A stretch of 64,000 bases of DNA from JAUCQB01 sp964586235 (lineage in GTDB: Bacteria; Planctomycetota; Phycisphaerae; UBA1845; PWPN01): positions 26,017 through 90,016 of the forward strand of contig CAZPIO010000013.1 of assembly GCA_964586235.1 (NCBI GenBank), in the 5' to 3' direction. The position numbers were made by a program, and so were the translations under genes. How positions within the stretch are numbered: position 1 is the first letter of the stretch; each line of letters opens with the position of its first letter. Of this stretch, positions 9,842-18,711 are shown one piece after another. The notes beneath the pieces were generated by a model. The model worked only from the letters and a program-made list of their open reading frames with translations. It did no database searches and was not told where the DNA came from.

Positions 9842-10666
9842 TCATTTCTTGCGCAGACTGCTCGGTTTCATGAACCGCATCCGCGGCACCTGCTCGCACA
9901 GCACCCCGCCGTCGATGATCAGGTGCTGACCGGTCATGTAAGCCCCCGCCCGAGAAGCCAGGAACACCGCCGCTCCGACGCAATCCTCGACGTTGCCGAA
10001 ACGATGCTCCAAAGGGATGTGCTCGAGGTAGTAACCGAAGAACGCGGGATCGAGCTCGAATTCTCCGCCGATCTCCGTCTCGATGATACCCGGTGCAATG
10101 GTGTTGACGGTGATGCCGTACGGTCCGAGCTCGATAGCCAATGACTGAGTCAGCAGCTCGATGCCGCCCTTGGAGGCGTTGTAGTGGGCCAGGCCCGCTT
10201 CGGCAACGAAACCGTTCTTCGACGAGAGATTGATGATCCGGCCTTTGACGCCGGCCTCGACCATGGACCGGGCCACACGCTGCGTCAGGAAGAACACGGC
10301 ATCCAGGTTGATCGCCAGCACGCGGCGCCAATGCTCGGGCGTAATGTCCTCGAAACGTTCGAGATACGCCATGCCGGCGTTGTTGACCAGGACGTCGATC
10401 CGACCGCAATCCTTCCAGACGCGATCGGCCAGGGCAGCCAGCTTGTCAGTCTCGGCCAGGTCTTGCTGGTAGGCCCAGGCCCGGCGGCCCAGCTTGCGGA
10501 TCTGCTCGGCCACGCTGCGGGCCTCGGCCTCGGCCGCCCGATACACGATGGCCACGTCCGCACCGTGCTCGGCCAGACCGACGGCGATACCCCGCCCGAT
10601 CCCCCGACTGCCGCCGGTCACCAGGGCGATTTTGCCTGTCAGGTCGAATCTCTCTTTCGCACTCAA
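9842..10666 (-). CDS. Short-chain dehydrogenase/reductase (classical SDR)
   Basis: 274 residues from the preferred TTG at 10666, which sits 7 nt after GGAGG; a TTG two codons earlier abuts the ribosome site directly and is less likely. It has the Rossmann motif TGGSRGIG, NNAG, catalytic Ser in NLSSK, the catalytic YNASK (about residue 160) and the C-terminal IIDGG typical of classical SDRs, which use NAD(P)H to oxidise or reduce alcohols. It heads the gene pair with the ceramidase-like gene (9 bp gap). Beside a rhamnosidase, a DapA-type aldolase and a sugar symporter, a sugar or sugar-lactone dehydrogenase is plausible, but FabG-like activity cannot be excluded. Confidence 0.88.
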   Translation of the reverse strand: MSAKERFDLTGKIALVTGGSRGIGRGIAVGLAEHGADVAIVYRAAEAEARSVAEQIRKLGRRAWAYQQDLAETDKLAALADRVWKDCGRIDVLVNNAGMAYLERFEDITPEHWRRVLAINLDAVFFLTQRVARSMVEAGVKGRIINLSSKNGFVAEAGLAHYNASKGGIELLTQSLAIELGPYGITVNTIAPGIIETEIGGEFELDPAFFGYYLEHIPLEHRFGNVEDCVGAAVFLASRAGAYMTGQHLIIDGGVLCEQVPRMRFMKPSSLRKK

Positions 10667-10770
10667 GGTCAATCCTCCGATTGCCGGGGCAAATGATGAA
10701 TCATGAATGCTGGATGAACAAAGACGGAAGAAAGCTATTAGCTCTTAGCTGTCAGCCATCAGATCTTGCG

Positions 10771-10796
10771 GCTGACTGCTGAATGCTGACTGCTGA
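10771..10796. repeat. 14-bp direct repeat, nearly two copies
   Basis: GCTGACTGCTGAAT at 10771-10784 is followed by GCTGACTGCTGA at 10785-10796, in the gap between the SDR and aldolase genes. Nearby sequence also has AGCTATTAGCTCTTAGCTG. This looks like simple intergenic repetition; no function is evident. Confidence 0.6.
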
Positions 10797-10819
10797 CAGC
10801 TTGATTCATCGTTCAGCCT

Positions 10820-11761
10820 TCATCCTTCGTTTTCCCTCACCGCCTCCATCAACTGGTCGAACAGGCGATCCACTTCCTCCCGCGTCTCCTCGTCGAGCTG
10901 GAAGCCGACGGGCCCCCGGACGACGGCGTTGGCGAAAACGCCCTGCTTCACCAGCAGATGCTTCTCGACCGCCAGGAAACCATCGAGGCCGCTCTGCATC
11001 GCCACCAGGGCCGATAGAGGCAGCGACAACCGATAAATCCGTCGCTCGTCACAAGCCTCCAGTGCTCGCCAAAGGGCCACGATGCCTTCGATCAGGTCGG
11101 CCCCCGGCATGGTCCCGACAATCCCCCGCCGGTAGCTGTCCACAAGGGCTATGCCGCCGCTGCCTTCAAAAACCGCGGCCGTCTCGCCGGTCGCTTCGCG
11201 CAGAGCCGTCAGGCGCGGACCGATCGGCGTCGCCTCCGGTTTGAACGCCACCCGGTCGCCGAACTCGGCTCGCATCTTGGCCAGCAGGTCCACCGCTATC
11301 GGCCGGCCGACATAGCCGCTGGCATCCTGCACGATCACCGGGATTTCCACCGCCTCAATGATGCGTTCGTAGTAGCGGAGCGTCTCCGACTCCAGCGGAG
11401 CAATCGATACCGGCGGGATGGCCATCACCGCATCGGCCCCGACCGACTCGGCCTGCCGGGCGTAACGCTCGGCCATGTGTGTGCTCTCGGCCCCGACACT
11501 GATGATGACGACGCCGGCCTCGCCGCCGATCCGGCACGCATGCTCGGCCAGCAGTTCCCGCTCGTCGGTCGACAGCCTCAGCACCTCCGAGACCATGGCC
11601 ATGACGATCCCATCCGCCCCGCAGTCGTACAGCCAGTCGATCTCCCGCTCGAGCGTCACCAGGTCGAGGCTCTCGTCCTCGTTAAACGGCGTCTGAAAAA
11701 CAGGCAGCACGCCTCGCAGAATCCGAGGTTTTCTCGCCGGGGTCGGGGCTGTCTCTTGCAT
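10820..11761 (-). CDS. DapA/NanA-superfamily aldolase or dehydratase
   Basis: 313 residues, the usual length of dihydrodipicolinate synthase-like class I aldolases. The barrel starts GVLPVFQTPFNEDESLD. The Schiff-base lysine is in VAFKPEA (about residue 176) and strand 3 has the GxxxE-type EVLRLSTDERELL helix. The motif normally holding the catalytic tyrosine (L-Y-N-x-P) reads IVQDASG, so the Tyr position is Gln; this argues against true DapA and for a sugar-acid aldolase or lyase subgroup. GAGGAG lies 8 nt before the ATG. It diverges from the rhamnosidase gene and sits upstream of the SDR and ceramidase-like genes, so it probably cleaves or dehydrates a 2-keto-3-deoxy sugar acid (inference). 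Confidence 0.82.
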   Translation of the reverse strand: MQETAPTPARKPRILRGVLPVFQTPFNEDESLDLVTLEREIDWLYDCGADGIVMAMVSEVLRLSTDERELLAEHACRIGGEAGVVIISVGAESTHMAERYARQAESVGADAVMAIPPVSIAPLESETLRYYERIIEAVEIPVIVQDASGYVGRPIAVDLLAKMRAEFGDRVAFKPEATPIGPRLTALREATGETAAVFEGSGGIALVDSYRRGIVGTMPGADLIEGIVALWRALEACDERRIYRLSLPLSALVAMQSGLDGFLAVEKHLLVKQGVFANAVVRGPVGFQLDEETREEVDRLFDQLMEAVRENEG

Positions 11762-11911
11762 GGCCGCATCTCCTCAGAAGATGGACGGCGACATTCTACT
11801 ATGCCTGAACCGGCTTGCCAGTCTTGCCATACAGCGCCGCCGGGTTATCCTCTCCTTGTGTTTATTCCAGCCCGCAGACAGGCCTCATATGGGAATGGAA
11901 AGGGAACGTCG

Positions 11912-14900
11912 ATGGATACTCAACTCCCACGCGCAGCCGTTTTTGGAAAATTCATGTCCTTTGCGGCCGTCATGGCGCTCCTCGCACCGCTCGGATGCAG
12001 CCAGATGACCCGGCCGGCGCAAAGCGGTACCCTCGGGGCGCCGGCCAACCTCCGGTGCGAGTACCGGGTTAACCCGCTCGGCATCGACGTCGCCGCGCCG
12101 CGCCTGTCGTGGCAGGTCAACGACGCCCGCCGGGGAGCGGTTCAGACGGCCTACGAGATTCAGGTCAGCACGGCGCTTGACATGGGGACCGTTGAGAGCG
12201 AGGTCGAGGCCGGGGTCCCGGTGATGAGCAAGATCCCCGTCCTCCAACGAGCTTTCACCAACCGTGCGCGAATCCAGGACGCAGACCCCGCAAAACTCGT
12301 CTGGGATACCGGCATGGTCAAGTCCGACCAGTCGAGCCACGTCGCTTACCAGGGCAAGCCTCTGATCAGCCGCCAGCGGTACTACTGGCGAGTCCGCACC
12401 TGGGACGCCAACGGGGTCGTCTCGCAATGGTCGGCGCCGGCCTGGTGGGAGATGGCCCTGCTGACGCCCCAGGACTGGTCGGGCAAATGGATCATCAGCA
12501 GCAAGCCGCCCGAGACCGAAGCCCAGATGAAATGGGGCGACTGGATCTGGAACGCCAAGGCATCGGAGGACAATGCGACGATCTTCGTTCGCAAGTCGTT
12601 CACGATCGGCGCGACCGACGCAGAAAAGGGCTCAAAACCGAAAACGGCGGCCGACCTCGTCGAGCAGGCGAGGATCAAGATCGCCGCCGATGACGATTTC
12701 ACCCTGTACGTCAACGGTCACCAGGTCGGCGCCAGCTCCGGCTGGAACATCGGCCGCCTCTACGCGATCGACGAGTATGTCAAACCCGGCAACAACGTCA
12801 TTGCCATCAGGGCCCACAACGGCCCGGGGCCGTATGGCCTCATTTTCACCGCCCGCATCACCCTCAAGAGCGGCGAGACGATCGAGCTCCGCAGTGACGC
12901 CCAGTGCAAAACCGCCAGGACCGAGCAGCCAAACTGGACCAAGGCCGATTTCAACGACTCGGAATGGGAGACAACGGTGGTGGTCGCCAAATATGGTGAT
13001 GATCCGTGGAAGCAGATCGGAGAGTCGCTCCCGCCGAGGCAGGCCGTTTGCATGCGCAAGGACTTCAAGGTCAAAGGGCCGGTCGCCAGGACCCGTGTGT
13101 ATGTCAGTGGCCTGGGCATCTACGAACTGCGCCTGAACGGCCGGAAGGTCGGCCGTGACATCTTCACCCCCGGATGGACGCACTACTTCAAGCGCGTCCA
13201 ATACCAGGCCTACGACGTAACCGGCATGCTCAAGGAGGGAGCCAACACCGCCGGGGCCGTCCTGGGCAACGGATGGTGGAGCGGCGGCCTGGGCTGGCAG
13301 ACTTCCGACAAGTACTCGGAGGGCGATCTGAGGCTGCTCTGCCAGATCGAGATCGAATACGCCGACGGCAGCCGCGAGATCGTGGCCACCGACCCCACAT
13401 GGCAATCACACCCGTCGCCCATCCTCCGCAACACCTATTACCACGGCGAGACGTACGACGCCCGGCTGGAGCAGCCCGGGTGGGATGCGCCCGGCTTCGA
13501 CGCGAGCAAGTGGTGGAAGACGGCGCTGCTCAACGAGCCGCCGGTCAAACTGGTCGCCCAGTACGACGAGACCATCCAGACAACTGAAGAGATCCTCCCG
13601 ATGCAGATCAGCGAGCCGCAAAAGGGCACGTTCATCTTCGACTTCGAACAGAACGCCGCCGGGCGATGCCGCCTCAAGGTCGAGGGCGCGAAGGCCGGCG
13701 ACAAGATCCGCCTGCGTTTCGGCGAGGAGCTCGATCCCAACGGGCGGCTGTACCGCGACAACTACCGCTCGGCTGAGGCCACCGACTACTATATCTGCAA
13801 GGGCGCCCAAACGGAACTCTGGGAGCCGATCTTCACCTACCGCGGATTCCGTTATTGCGAAGTGACCGGTCTGCCCAAACCGCCGACAAAGCAGACGCTC
13901 GCTTGCCAGGTCCTGCACACCGCCGCCCCGCCGGCCGGGAGCTTCAGATGCTCCAACTGGCTGATCAACCGCATCCTGCACAACGTCAACTGGGGCCTTC
14001 GCTCCAACCTGCACAGCGTGCCAACCGACTGCCCGCAGCGCGACGAGCGGCTCGGCTGGATGGGCGACGCGCAGGCGTTCGCTCACACGTCGTGTTTCCT
14101 TCGCCAGATGGCCGAGTTCTACACCAAGTGGATGTTCGACATCACCGATTCACAGGGGACGGACGGTGCGACCACCGACGTATCGCCTGCGAAGGTCGTG
14201 CACGGCGCGGCCAAACCCGGATGGGGCGATGCCATCGTGATCATCCCGTACACCGTCTGGCGCTTCTACGGCGACACCCGGATCATCGAACAGAACTACA
14301 AGGCCATGGCCGCATGGATCGAGTATATGCGAACCCATGGCAAGGACGGCCTCTACGAAACCGGCGGTTACGGCGACTGGGTACCCGTCCAGACTTCGCC
14401 GAGCGAGTGGATCGGCTCCGCCTACTTCTTCTACGACAGCAAGCTGATGTCCGAGATGGCCGCGGCCATCGGCAAGACCGACGACGCGAAGAAGTACAAG
14501 GATCTGGCCGAATCCATCGCCAAGGCGTTCAACGAGAAGCATTTGAACAAGGAAACCAACAACTACTGCACCGGCACGCAGACCTGCAACATCCTGCCGC
14601 TGTATTTCGGGATCACCCCGGAGGATCGCCGCCAGGCCGTGCTCCAGAACATCCTCCGCGACATCCAGTTGCGGGGCGACCACCTGTCGACCGGCTTTCT
14701 GGGCACGACCTACCTGATGGCCCTGCTGAACGAGACGCACAACAACGGGCTCGCCTGGAAACTGGCGTCGCAGACCAGTTACCCGTCCTGGGGCCACATG
14801 ATTCTCAAGGGCGCGACGACCATCTGGGAGCGCTGGGACAGCGACAAGCAGGGGCCGGACATGAACTCGCGCAACCACTTTGCTTTCGGCACCGTCGCGA

Positions 14901-15283
14901 GGTGGTTCTACGAGGTCCTCGCGGGGATTGAGCTCGACCCGCAGGTTGCCGGCTTCAAGCGGTTTGTCATTCGGCCGGTGGTGGTCGGCGACCTCACCTG
15001 GGCCGAGGCAGAATATCCGTCGATGTACGGAGAAATCCGCAGCGCGTGGCGCCGAACCGACGACGGCCTGGTCCTGAAGGTGACCATACCGGCCAACACC
15101 ACCGCCCGGGTGTACGTGCCCGTGCCGAGGGGTATCGGCAAGTTCTCGGTCACCGAGAGCGGGACGCCCGTGCTGACAAAAGCCTCCGGCGTGGCCGGGG
15201 TGCGATTCATCGAGACGCGTGACAACGCCGCCGTGTTCGACGTTGCCGCTGGAAGCTACACGTTCGTCGTCGAGAGAAAGTGA
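11912..15283 (+). CDS. Alpha-L-rhamnosidase, GH78, putative lipoprotein
   Basis: 1123 residues from ATG 11912, which is preceded by AAAGGGAA; the open frame extends further upstream but that part overlaps the divergent aldolase gene and has no protein-like start. The N-terminus has a hydrophobic segment ending APLGC, a slightly non-canonical lipobox, so it is probably anchored in a membrane. Then follow the rhamnosidase N-terminal beta domain (PRLSWQVNDARRGAVQTAYE), an extra jelly-roll-like insert at about residues 205-370, the catalytic alpha/alpha barrel with TDCPQRDERLGWMGDAQ at about residue 705, and a C-terminal beta domain. The family removes alpha-L-rhamnose from pectins, glycosides or exopolysaccharides. 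The transporter gene begins 45 bp downstream. Confidence 0.92.
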   Translation: MDTQLPRAAVFGKFMSFAAVMALLAPLGCSQMTRPAQSGTLGAPANLRCEYRVNPLGIDVAAPRLSWQVNDARRGAVQTAYEIQVSTALDMGTVESEVEAGVPVMSKIPVLQRAFTNRARIQDADPAKLVWDTGMVKSDQSSHVAYQGKPLISRQRYYWRVRTWDANGVVSQWSAPAWWEMALLTPQDWSGKWIISSKPPETEAQMKWGDWIWNAKASEDNATIFVRKSFTIGATDAEKGSKPKTAADLVEQARIKIAADDDFTLYVNGHQVGASSGWNIGRLYAIDEYVKPGNNVIAIRAHNGPGPYGLIFTARITLKSGETIELRSDAQCKTARTEQPNWTKADFNDSEWETTVVVAKYGDDPWKQIGESLPPRQAVCMRKDFKVKGPVARTRVYVSGLGIYELRLNGRKVGRDIFTPGWTHYFKRVQYQAYDVTGMLKEGANTAGAVLGNGWWSGGLGWQTSDKYSEGDLRLLCQIEIEYADGSREIVATDPTWQSHPSPILRNTYYHGETYDARLEQPGWDAPGFDASKWWKTALLNEPPVKLVAQYDETIQTTEEILPMQISEPQKGTFIFDFEQNAAGRCRLKVEGAKAGDKIRLRFGEELDPNGRLYRDNYRSAEATDYYICKGAQTELWEPIFTYRGFRYCEVTGLPKPPTKQTLACQVLHTAAPPAGSFRCSNWLINRILHNVNWGLRSNLHSVPTDCPQRDERLGWMGDAQAFAHTSCFLRQMAEFYTKWMFDITDSQGTDGATTDVSPAKVVHGAAKPGWGDAIVIIPYTVWRFYGDTRIIEQNYKAMAAWIEYMRTHGKDGLYETGGYGDWVPVQTSPSEWIGSAYFFYDSKLMSEMAAAIGKTDDAKKYKDLAESIAKAFNEKHLNKETNNYCTGTQTCNILPLYFGITPEDRRQAVLQNILRDIQLRGDHLSTGFLGTTYLMALLNETHNNGLAWKLASQTSYPSWGHMILKGATTIWERWDSDKQGPDMNSRNHFAFGTVARWFYEVLAGIELDPQVAGFKRFVIRPVVVGDLTWAEAEYPSMYGEIRSAWRRTDDGLVLKVTIPANTTARVYVPVPRGIGKFSVTESGTPVLTKASGVAGVRFIETRDNAAVFDVAAGSYTFVVERK

Positions 15284-15328
15284 CGGGTGACCCAGGTTCT
15301 CTGAACCTGGGTCCTCGATTTCCACGCA

Positions 15329-16564
15329 ATGGGTAACGGAACCGTAATCCTCCTTGTTTTTGCGCTCGTGTACGCGGGCATGATCCTCGGCCGTTTTCCC
15401 GGTCTGGCGATGGACCGGACGGGCATCGCCCTGATCGGCGCGATCGTGCTTCTGGCCGGCGAGCAGATCGATCTGGCGGACGCATGGGAGGCGATCGACG
15501 TGCCCACCATCGGCCTGCTGTTCGGTCTGATGGTGGTATCGGCACAGTTCCGACTGGGCGGCACCTACACGTTCATCACCCGCCGTATCGTCGCCGCTGA
15601 GCTCTCCCCGCCCGCGCTTCTGGCGGTCATCATCGCCGTGAGCGGACTGCTCTCGGCTCTCTTGGCCAACGACATCGTCTGCCTGGCCGTCACCCCCCTG
15701 CTCGTCGAAAGCTGCTCGCGACGACGTCTCAGCCCGCTGCCGTTCCTGCTGGGACTGGCATGCGCGTCCAACATCGGCTCGGCCGCCACGCTCATCGGCA
15801 ACCCGCAGAACATGCTCATCGGGCAGAAGCTTCAGATGTCCTTCGCCGGCTACATGCTCGACAGCCTGGTGCCGTCGATGCTCGGCCTGGCGGCCATGTG
15901 GGGCATTCTCGTGTGGCTGAGCCGCGGGCGCTGGCATGCCGAAGTGCCGGTGCGCCACGTGGACGCCGCGAAGTTCAACCCCTGGCAGTCGGGCAAGGCA
16001 ACGGTCATCCTGTTGGCCCTGATGGTCGGCTTCCTGGCCGTCCCCCTGCCACGAGAGCTGATGGCGCTGGCCGCCGCGGGGCTCATTCTCACCAGTCGCC
16101 GAATGCACTCGCGCCACATGCTGGGGCTGGTCGACTGGCAGTTGCTGGTCCTGTTCGTCGCCCTGTTTATCGTCAACAAGGCACTGGAATCGACGGGTGC
16201 TCTGACGTTGGCGATGGAAGAATTGCAGACCCTGCATGTGGACGTCGGCAACATGGGCTGGCTGTTCGTGATCACCGCGGTCCTCTCCAACCTCGTCTCC
16301 AACGTGCCGGCCACGATGCTGCTGCTCCCAGCGGCGTCGGCCCACGCCGACTCTCACCTGGCAGGTGCAGTCCTGGCCCTGTCCAGCACCCTGGCGGGCA
16401 ACCTGTTCATCGCCGGCAGCATCGCCAACATCATTGTCGTCGACCAGGCCCACCACCTCGGCGTCCACATCGGCTGGCGCGACCACGCCCGCGTGGGCGT
16501 GCCGGTGACGCTGGCCACGCTCCTGATTGCCGCGGGATGGCTGGCGCTGCGGTCGCTTATGTAG
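15329..16564 (+). CDS. Anion transporter of the SLC13/ArsB (ion transporter) superfamily
   Basis: 411 residues, about 10-11 membrane segments. The two-fold repeat typical of the superfamily is visible: first half SALLANDIVCLAVTPL and GSAATLIGNPQNMLIG, second half SNLVSNVPATMLLLP and AGSIANIIVVDQA. These N-D and S-N pairs line the substrate site in relatives such as ArsB, CitM and SLC13 carriers. The substrate may be arsenite, a dicarboxylate or a sugar acid; sequence alone does not decide. It follows the rhamnosidase by 45 bp on the same strand, which suggests co-transcription. Confidence 0.82.
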   Translation: MGNGTVILLVFALVYAGMILGRFPGLAMDRTGIALIGAIVLLAGEQIDLADAWEAIDVPTIGLLFGLMVVSAQFRLGGTYTFITRRIVAAELSPPALLAVIIAVSGLLSALLANDIVCLAVTPLLVESCSRRRLSPLPFLLGLACASNIGSAATLIGNPQNMLIGQKLQMSFAGYMLDSLVPSMLGLAAMWGILVWLSRGRWHAEVPVRHVDAAKFNPWQSGKATVILLALMVGFLAVPLPRELMALAAAGLILTSRRMHSRHMLGLVDWQLLVLFVALFIVNKALESTGALTLAMEELQTLHVDVGNMGWLFVITAVLSNLVSNVPATMLLLPAASAHADSHLAGAVLALSSTLAGNLFIAGSIANIIVVDQAHHLGVHIGWRDHARVGVPVTLATLLIAAGWLALRSLM

Positions 16565-16697
16565 GTTCATCGCAGGGGACATGGCAGAGCCGCCGCGGCG
16601 GACTTGGCCATGCCACCCCTTTCGAGAAGGCACTCGGGAATTGCCGCAGAACAGGGAGAATCTTGAACGCAAAGAGGGCATCTTTTATAGTGGCGGT

Positions 16698-16928
16698 ATG
16701 ATTCAACCGGAGGAACTGGTGGGCGAGGAGTGGGCGGAGTGGTATCGCCTGAGCCCCGCCGAGCGCTGGTTGGAGAGCGAGAAGCTCTGGGAGACGTTCC
16801 TGGCTCTGGGAGGCTCGCTTGATCCCGAACCCGATACGCAGAGTCCTTTCTTCGATCCAAAAGCACCGCGTCCGCGCCCTGCTCATGGGCGGTCAGGCGT
16901 GCGTGTTATACGGCGCGGCGGAGTTTAG
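16698..16928 (+). CDS. Small acidic protein overlapping a nucleotidyltransferase gene
   Basis: 76 residues from ATG 16698. The sequence is acidic and helical at the start (EEWAEWYRLSPAERWLESEK), then LALGGSLDPEPD and QSPFF, and ends in a basic tail (RSGVRVIRRGGV). The last 110 bp overlap the start of the nucleotidyltransferase gene in another frame, and both proteins look well formed across the overlap. I believe short proteins of this kind accompany such nucleotidyltransferases elsewhere, but this is from memory and needs a search. A partner or antitoxin-like role is possible; no function is assigned. Confidence 0.6.
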   Translation: MIQPEELVGEEWAEWYRLSPAERWLESEKLWETFLALGGSLDPEPDTQSPFFDPKAPRPRPAHGRSGVRVIRRGGV

Positions 16929-17583
16929 CCGCGACACGGACCTGGTCATCCTCGCCGACGCGAAGAACCTGATGCGGTTGCGCCGGGCACTGGCCGAACT
17001 GCAGGCACAGGTGATCGCGATTCCCCCTTTTCAAGTGCGGCATTTGCATCGGGGGCTTGCCGTCCATTTCCGCTGCTGTCACCCGGACCTGGCCGAGATG
17101 CGCATCGACGTGATGTCGCGGATGCGAGGAGTGGGGACGTTTGCCGGCCTTTGGCGGCGCCGCACGACGTTCACCTTGCCCGACGGTTTCTCCATTGAAA
17201 CACTGTCCCTGCCCGATCTGGTGCAGGCGAAGAAAACGCAGCGCGACAAGGACTGGCCGATGCTCCGGCGGCTGGTAGAATCGCATTACTTCGACAACCG
17301 GGATCATCCGACCGCCTCGATGGTTCGGTTCTGGCTGGCTGAACTCCGCTCGCCCCAGTTGCTCGTCGAGGTTGCCCGCAATCATCCGAGTGCCTGCAAA
17401 CGGGCGGCCCGCCGGCGTCCGTTGCTACAGCATGCGGTGCGAGACGAGCAAGCGGCCTTGGATACCGCGCTTCAGGAGGAGGAAGCCCGCGAGCGCGAAG
17501 CCGACCGCCGCTACTGGCTGCCATTGCGGGCCGAGTTGGAGCAGCTTCGACGAAAACGGGCTCGAAAACCCAGGGACGGGTAA
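16819..17583 (+). CDS. Nucleotidyltransferase-fold protein
   Basis: 254 residues from TTG 16819. The helix VLSSIQKHRVRALLMGGQA needs a start at least this far upstream, so the later ATG at 16885 is unlikely. LLMGGQACVLYGAAEFSRDTDLVI matches the opening of nucleotidyltransferase domains, with S-R-D-T-D giving the metal-binding Asp pair (pieces: LMGGQACVLYG, FSRDTDLVI). A basic coiled region follows. Relatives include AbiEii-like and MNT proteins of toxin-antitoxin or defence pairs and small adenylyltransferases. It overlaps the 76-residue gene by 110 bp, so the two form a tightly coupled unit. Toxin, antitoxin or housekeeping role cannot be decided from sequence. Confidence 0.75.
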   Translation: MIPNPIRRVLSSIQKHRVRALLMGGQACVLYGAAEFSRDTDLVILADAKNLMRLRRALAELQAQVIAIPPFQVRHLHRGLAVHFRCCHPDLAEMRIDVMSRMRGVGTFAGLWRRRTTFTLPDGFSIETLSLPDLVQAKKTQRDKDWPMLRRLVESHYFDNRDHPTASMVRFWLAELRSPQLLVEVARNHPSACKRAARRRPLLQHAVRDEQAALDTALQEEEAREREADRRYWLPLRAELEQLRRKRARKPRDG

Positions 17584-17632
17584 GGTGAGGTGCACCTTTC
17601 GGCAGGAGTGAAGCCGAGTTAGAATTCCCGCC

Positions 17633-18631
17633 ATGCTGATGAGGCGGGCGACAGATCTGCTCGTTTACCTGGTACTCAGGCTGGCGGCGATGGTGTTCCA
17701 GATGTTTCCGGTGGACTGGAACCTGGCCACCGCCCGGATGATGGTACACCTCTGGTGCCGGATCATGCCGCGACACCTGAACCGGGCCAAAGAGCATCTG
17801 CGGCTGGCCTGCGGCTCGGAGATGGCGGCCGAGCAGATCGACCGCGTCGCCTTCCTGTCGCTCGAGCAAATGTCAATGATGGCCATGGAGTGCCTGTTCA
17901 CCCCACGGCTGGTCAGCGAACTCACCTGGCACCGGTACATCCGGCTCAAGGGCATCGACAAGGCCCTCGACCGGCTGCTCCAGGGCCAGGGAGCGATCCT
18001 GGTGACCGGGCACTACGGAAGCTGGGAACTGGTGGGCTTCACGCTGGCAGCCCTGGGGTTTCCGCTGACCGCGGTCATGCGGCCGCTGGATAACCCCTAC
18101 CTCAACGACTTCCTGCTCGATATCCGCGCCAAGCGAGGCCTGCAGCTTCTCTACAAAAAGGGCGCGTCCCAGTCGGCCGGCGACGTACTCGAATCCGGCG
18201 GACTGCTCGGGTTCATCGCCGACCAGAACGCCGGCCGCAAGGGCGAGTTCGTCGCTTTCTTCGGTCAGAAGGCCTCCACCTACAAATCCATCGGGCTGCT
18301 GGCAATGCAGCACAATGTGCCGATTCTCGTCGGCTACGCACGCAGACTCAGCGGCCGTTTCGAGTACGAAGTCGGCTGCAACCGCATCATCGAACCTCAC
18401 GAATGGGCCGGCCGGCCAGACGAACTGCACTGGATCACACAGGAATACACCTCCGCCATTGAGGCCTTCGTCCGCGAGGCCCCCGAACAGTACCTCTGGA
18501 TCCACCGGCGCTGGAAGACGCGACCCAAGGACGAAAACCAGAAGGACGAAAACCGAATGACGAAGAGAACGAGTCTCGGGCCTGCGGAAGAGGTCGAAGA
18601 CGAGTCCGCCGGGCGGTTGACGCGGATATGA
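17633..18631 (+). CDS. LpxL/HtrB-like lysophospholipid acyltransferase
   Basis: 332 residues with one N-terminal hydrophobic segment. The acyltransferase core shows GHYGSWE (about residues 124-130), the HX4E active-site motif of the lipid A late acyltransferase family, followed by AVMRPLDNPYLN and GFIADQNAGRKGEFVAFFG, both typical of that family, and WIHRRWKTRP near the end. These enzymes add a secondary acyl chain to lipid A or a related glycolipid at the inner membrane. Together with the heptose-type and WaaP-like genes elsewhere in the window it supports an LPS-type outer layer. The charged C-terminal tail of about 30 residues is an extension. The gene starts 49 bp after the nucleotidyltransferase. 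Confidence 0.9.
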   Translation: MLMRRATDLLVYLVLRLAAMVFQMFPVDWNLATARMMVHLWCRIMPRHLNRAKEHLRLACGSEMAAEQIDRVAFLSLEQMSMMAMECLFTPRLVSELTWHRYIRLKGIDKALDRLLQGQGAILVTGHYGSWELVGFTLAALGFPLTAVMRPLDNPYLNDFLLDIRAKRGLQLLYKKGASQSAGDVLESGGLLGFIADQNAGRKGEFVAFFGQKASTYKSIGLLAMQHNVPILVGYARRLSGRFEYEVGCNRIIEPHEWAGRPDELHWITQEYTSAIEAFVREAPEQYLWIHRRWKTRPKDENQKDENRMTKRTSLGPAEEVEDESAGRLTRI

Positions 18632-18711
18632 GACAGGTCTAGAATCCCTCACCGTCAGGTGTCGTAACGGGCGCACCTTCAGGCAGTTGGGCACATACTC
18701 AGGAGCAAGCC

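Noticed and set aside
11477..11911. Upstream extension of the rhamnosidase frame by 145 residues
   Set aside because: It overlaps the divergent aldolase gene, and the signal sequence starts at 11912 after a ribosome site.
14150..16681. 843-residue open frame on the minus strand opposite the rhamnosidase and transporter genes
   Set aside because: It lies opposite two clear plus-strand genes, has no ribosome site and is rich in His/Arg/Gln runs typical of antisense frames in GC-rich DNA.
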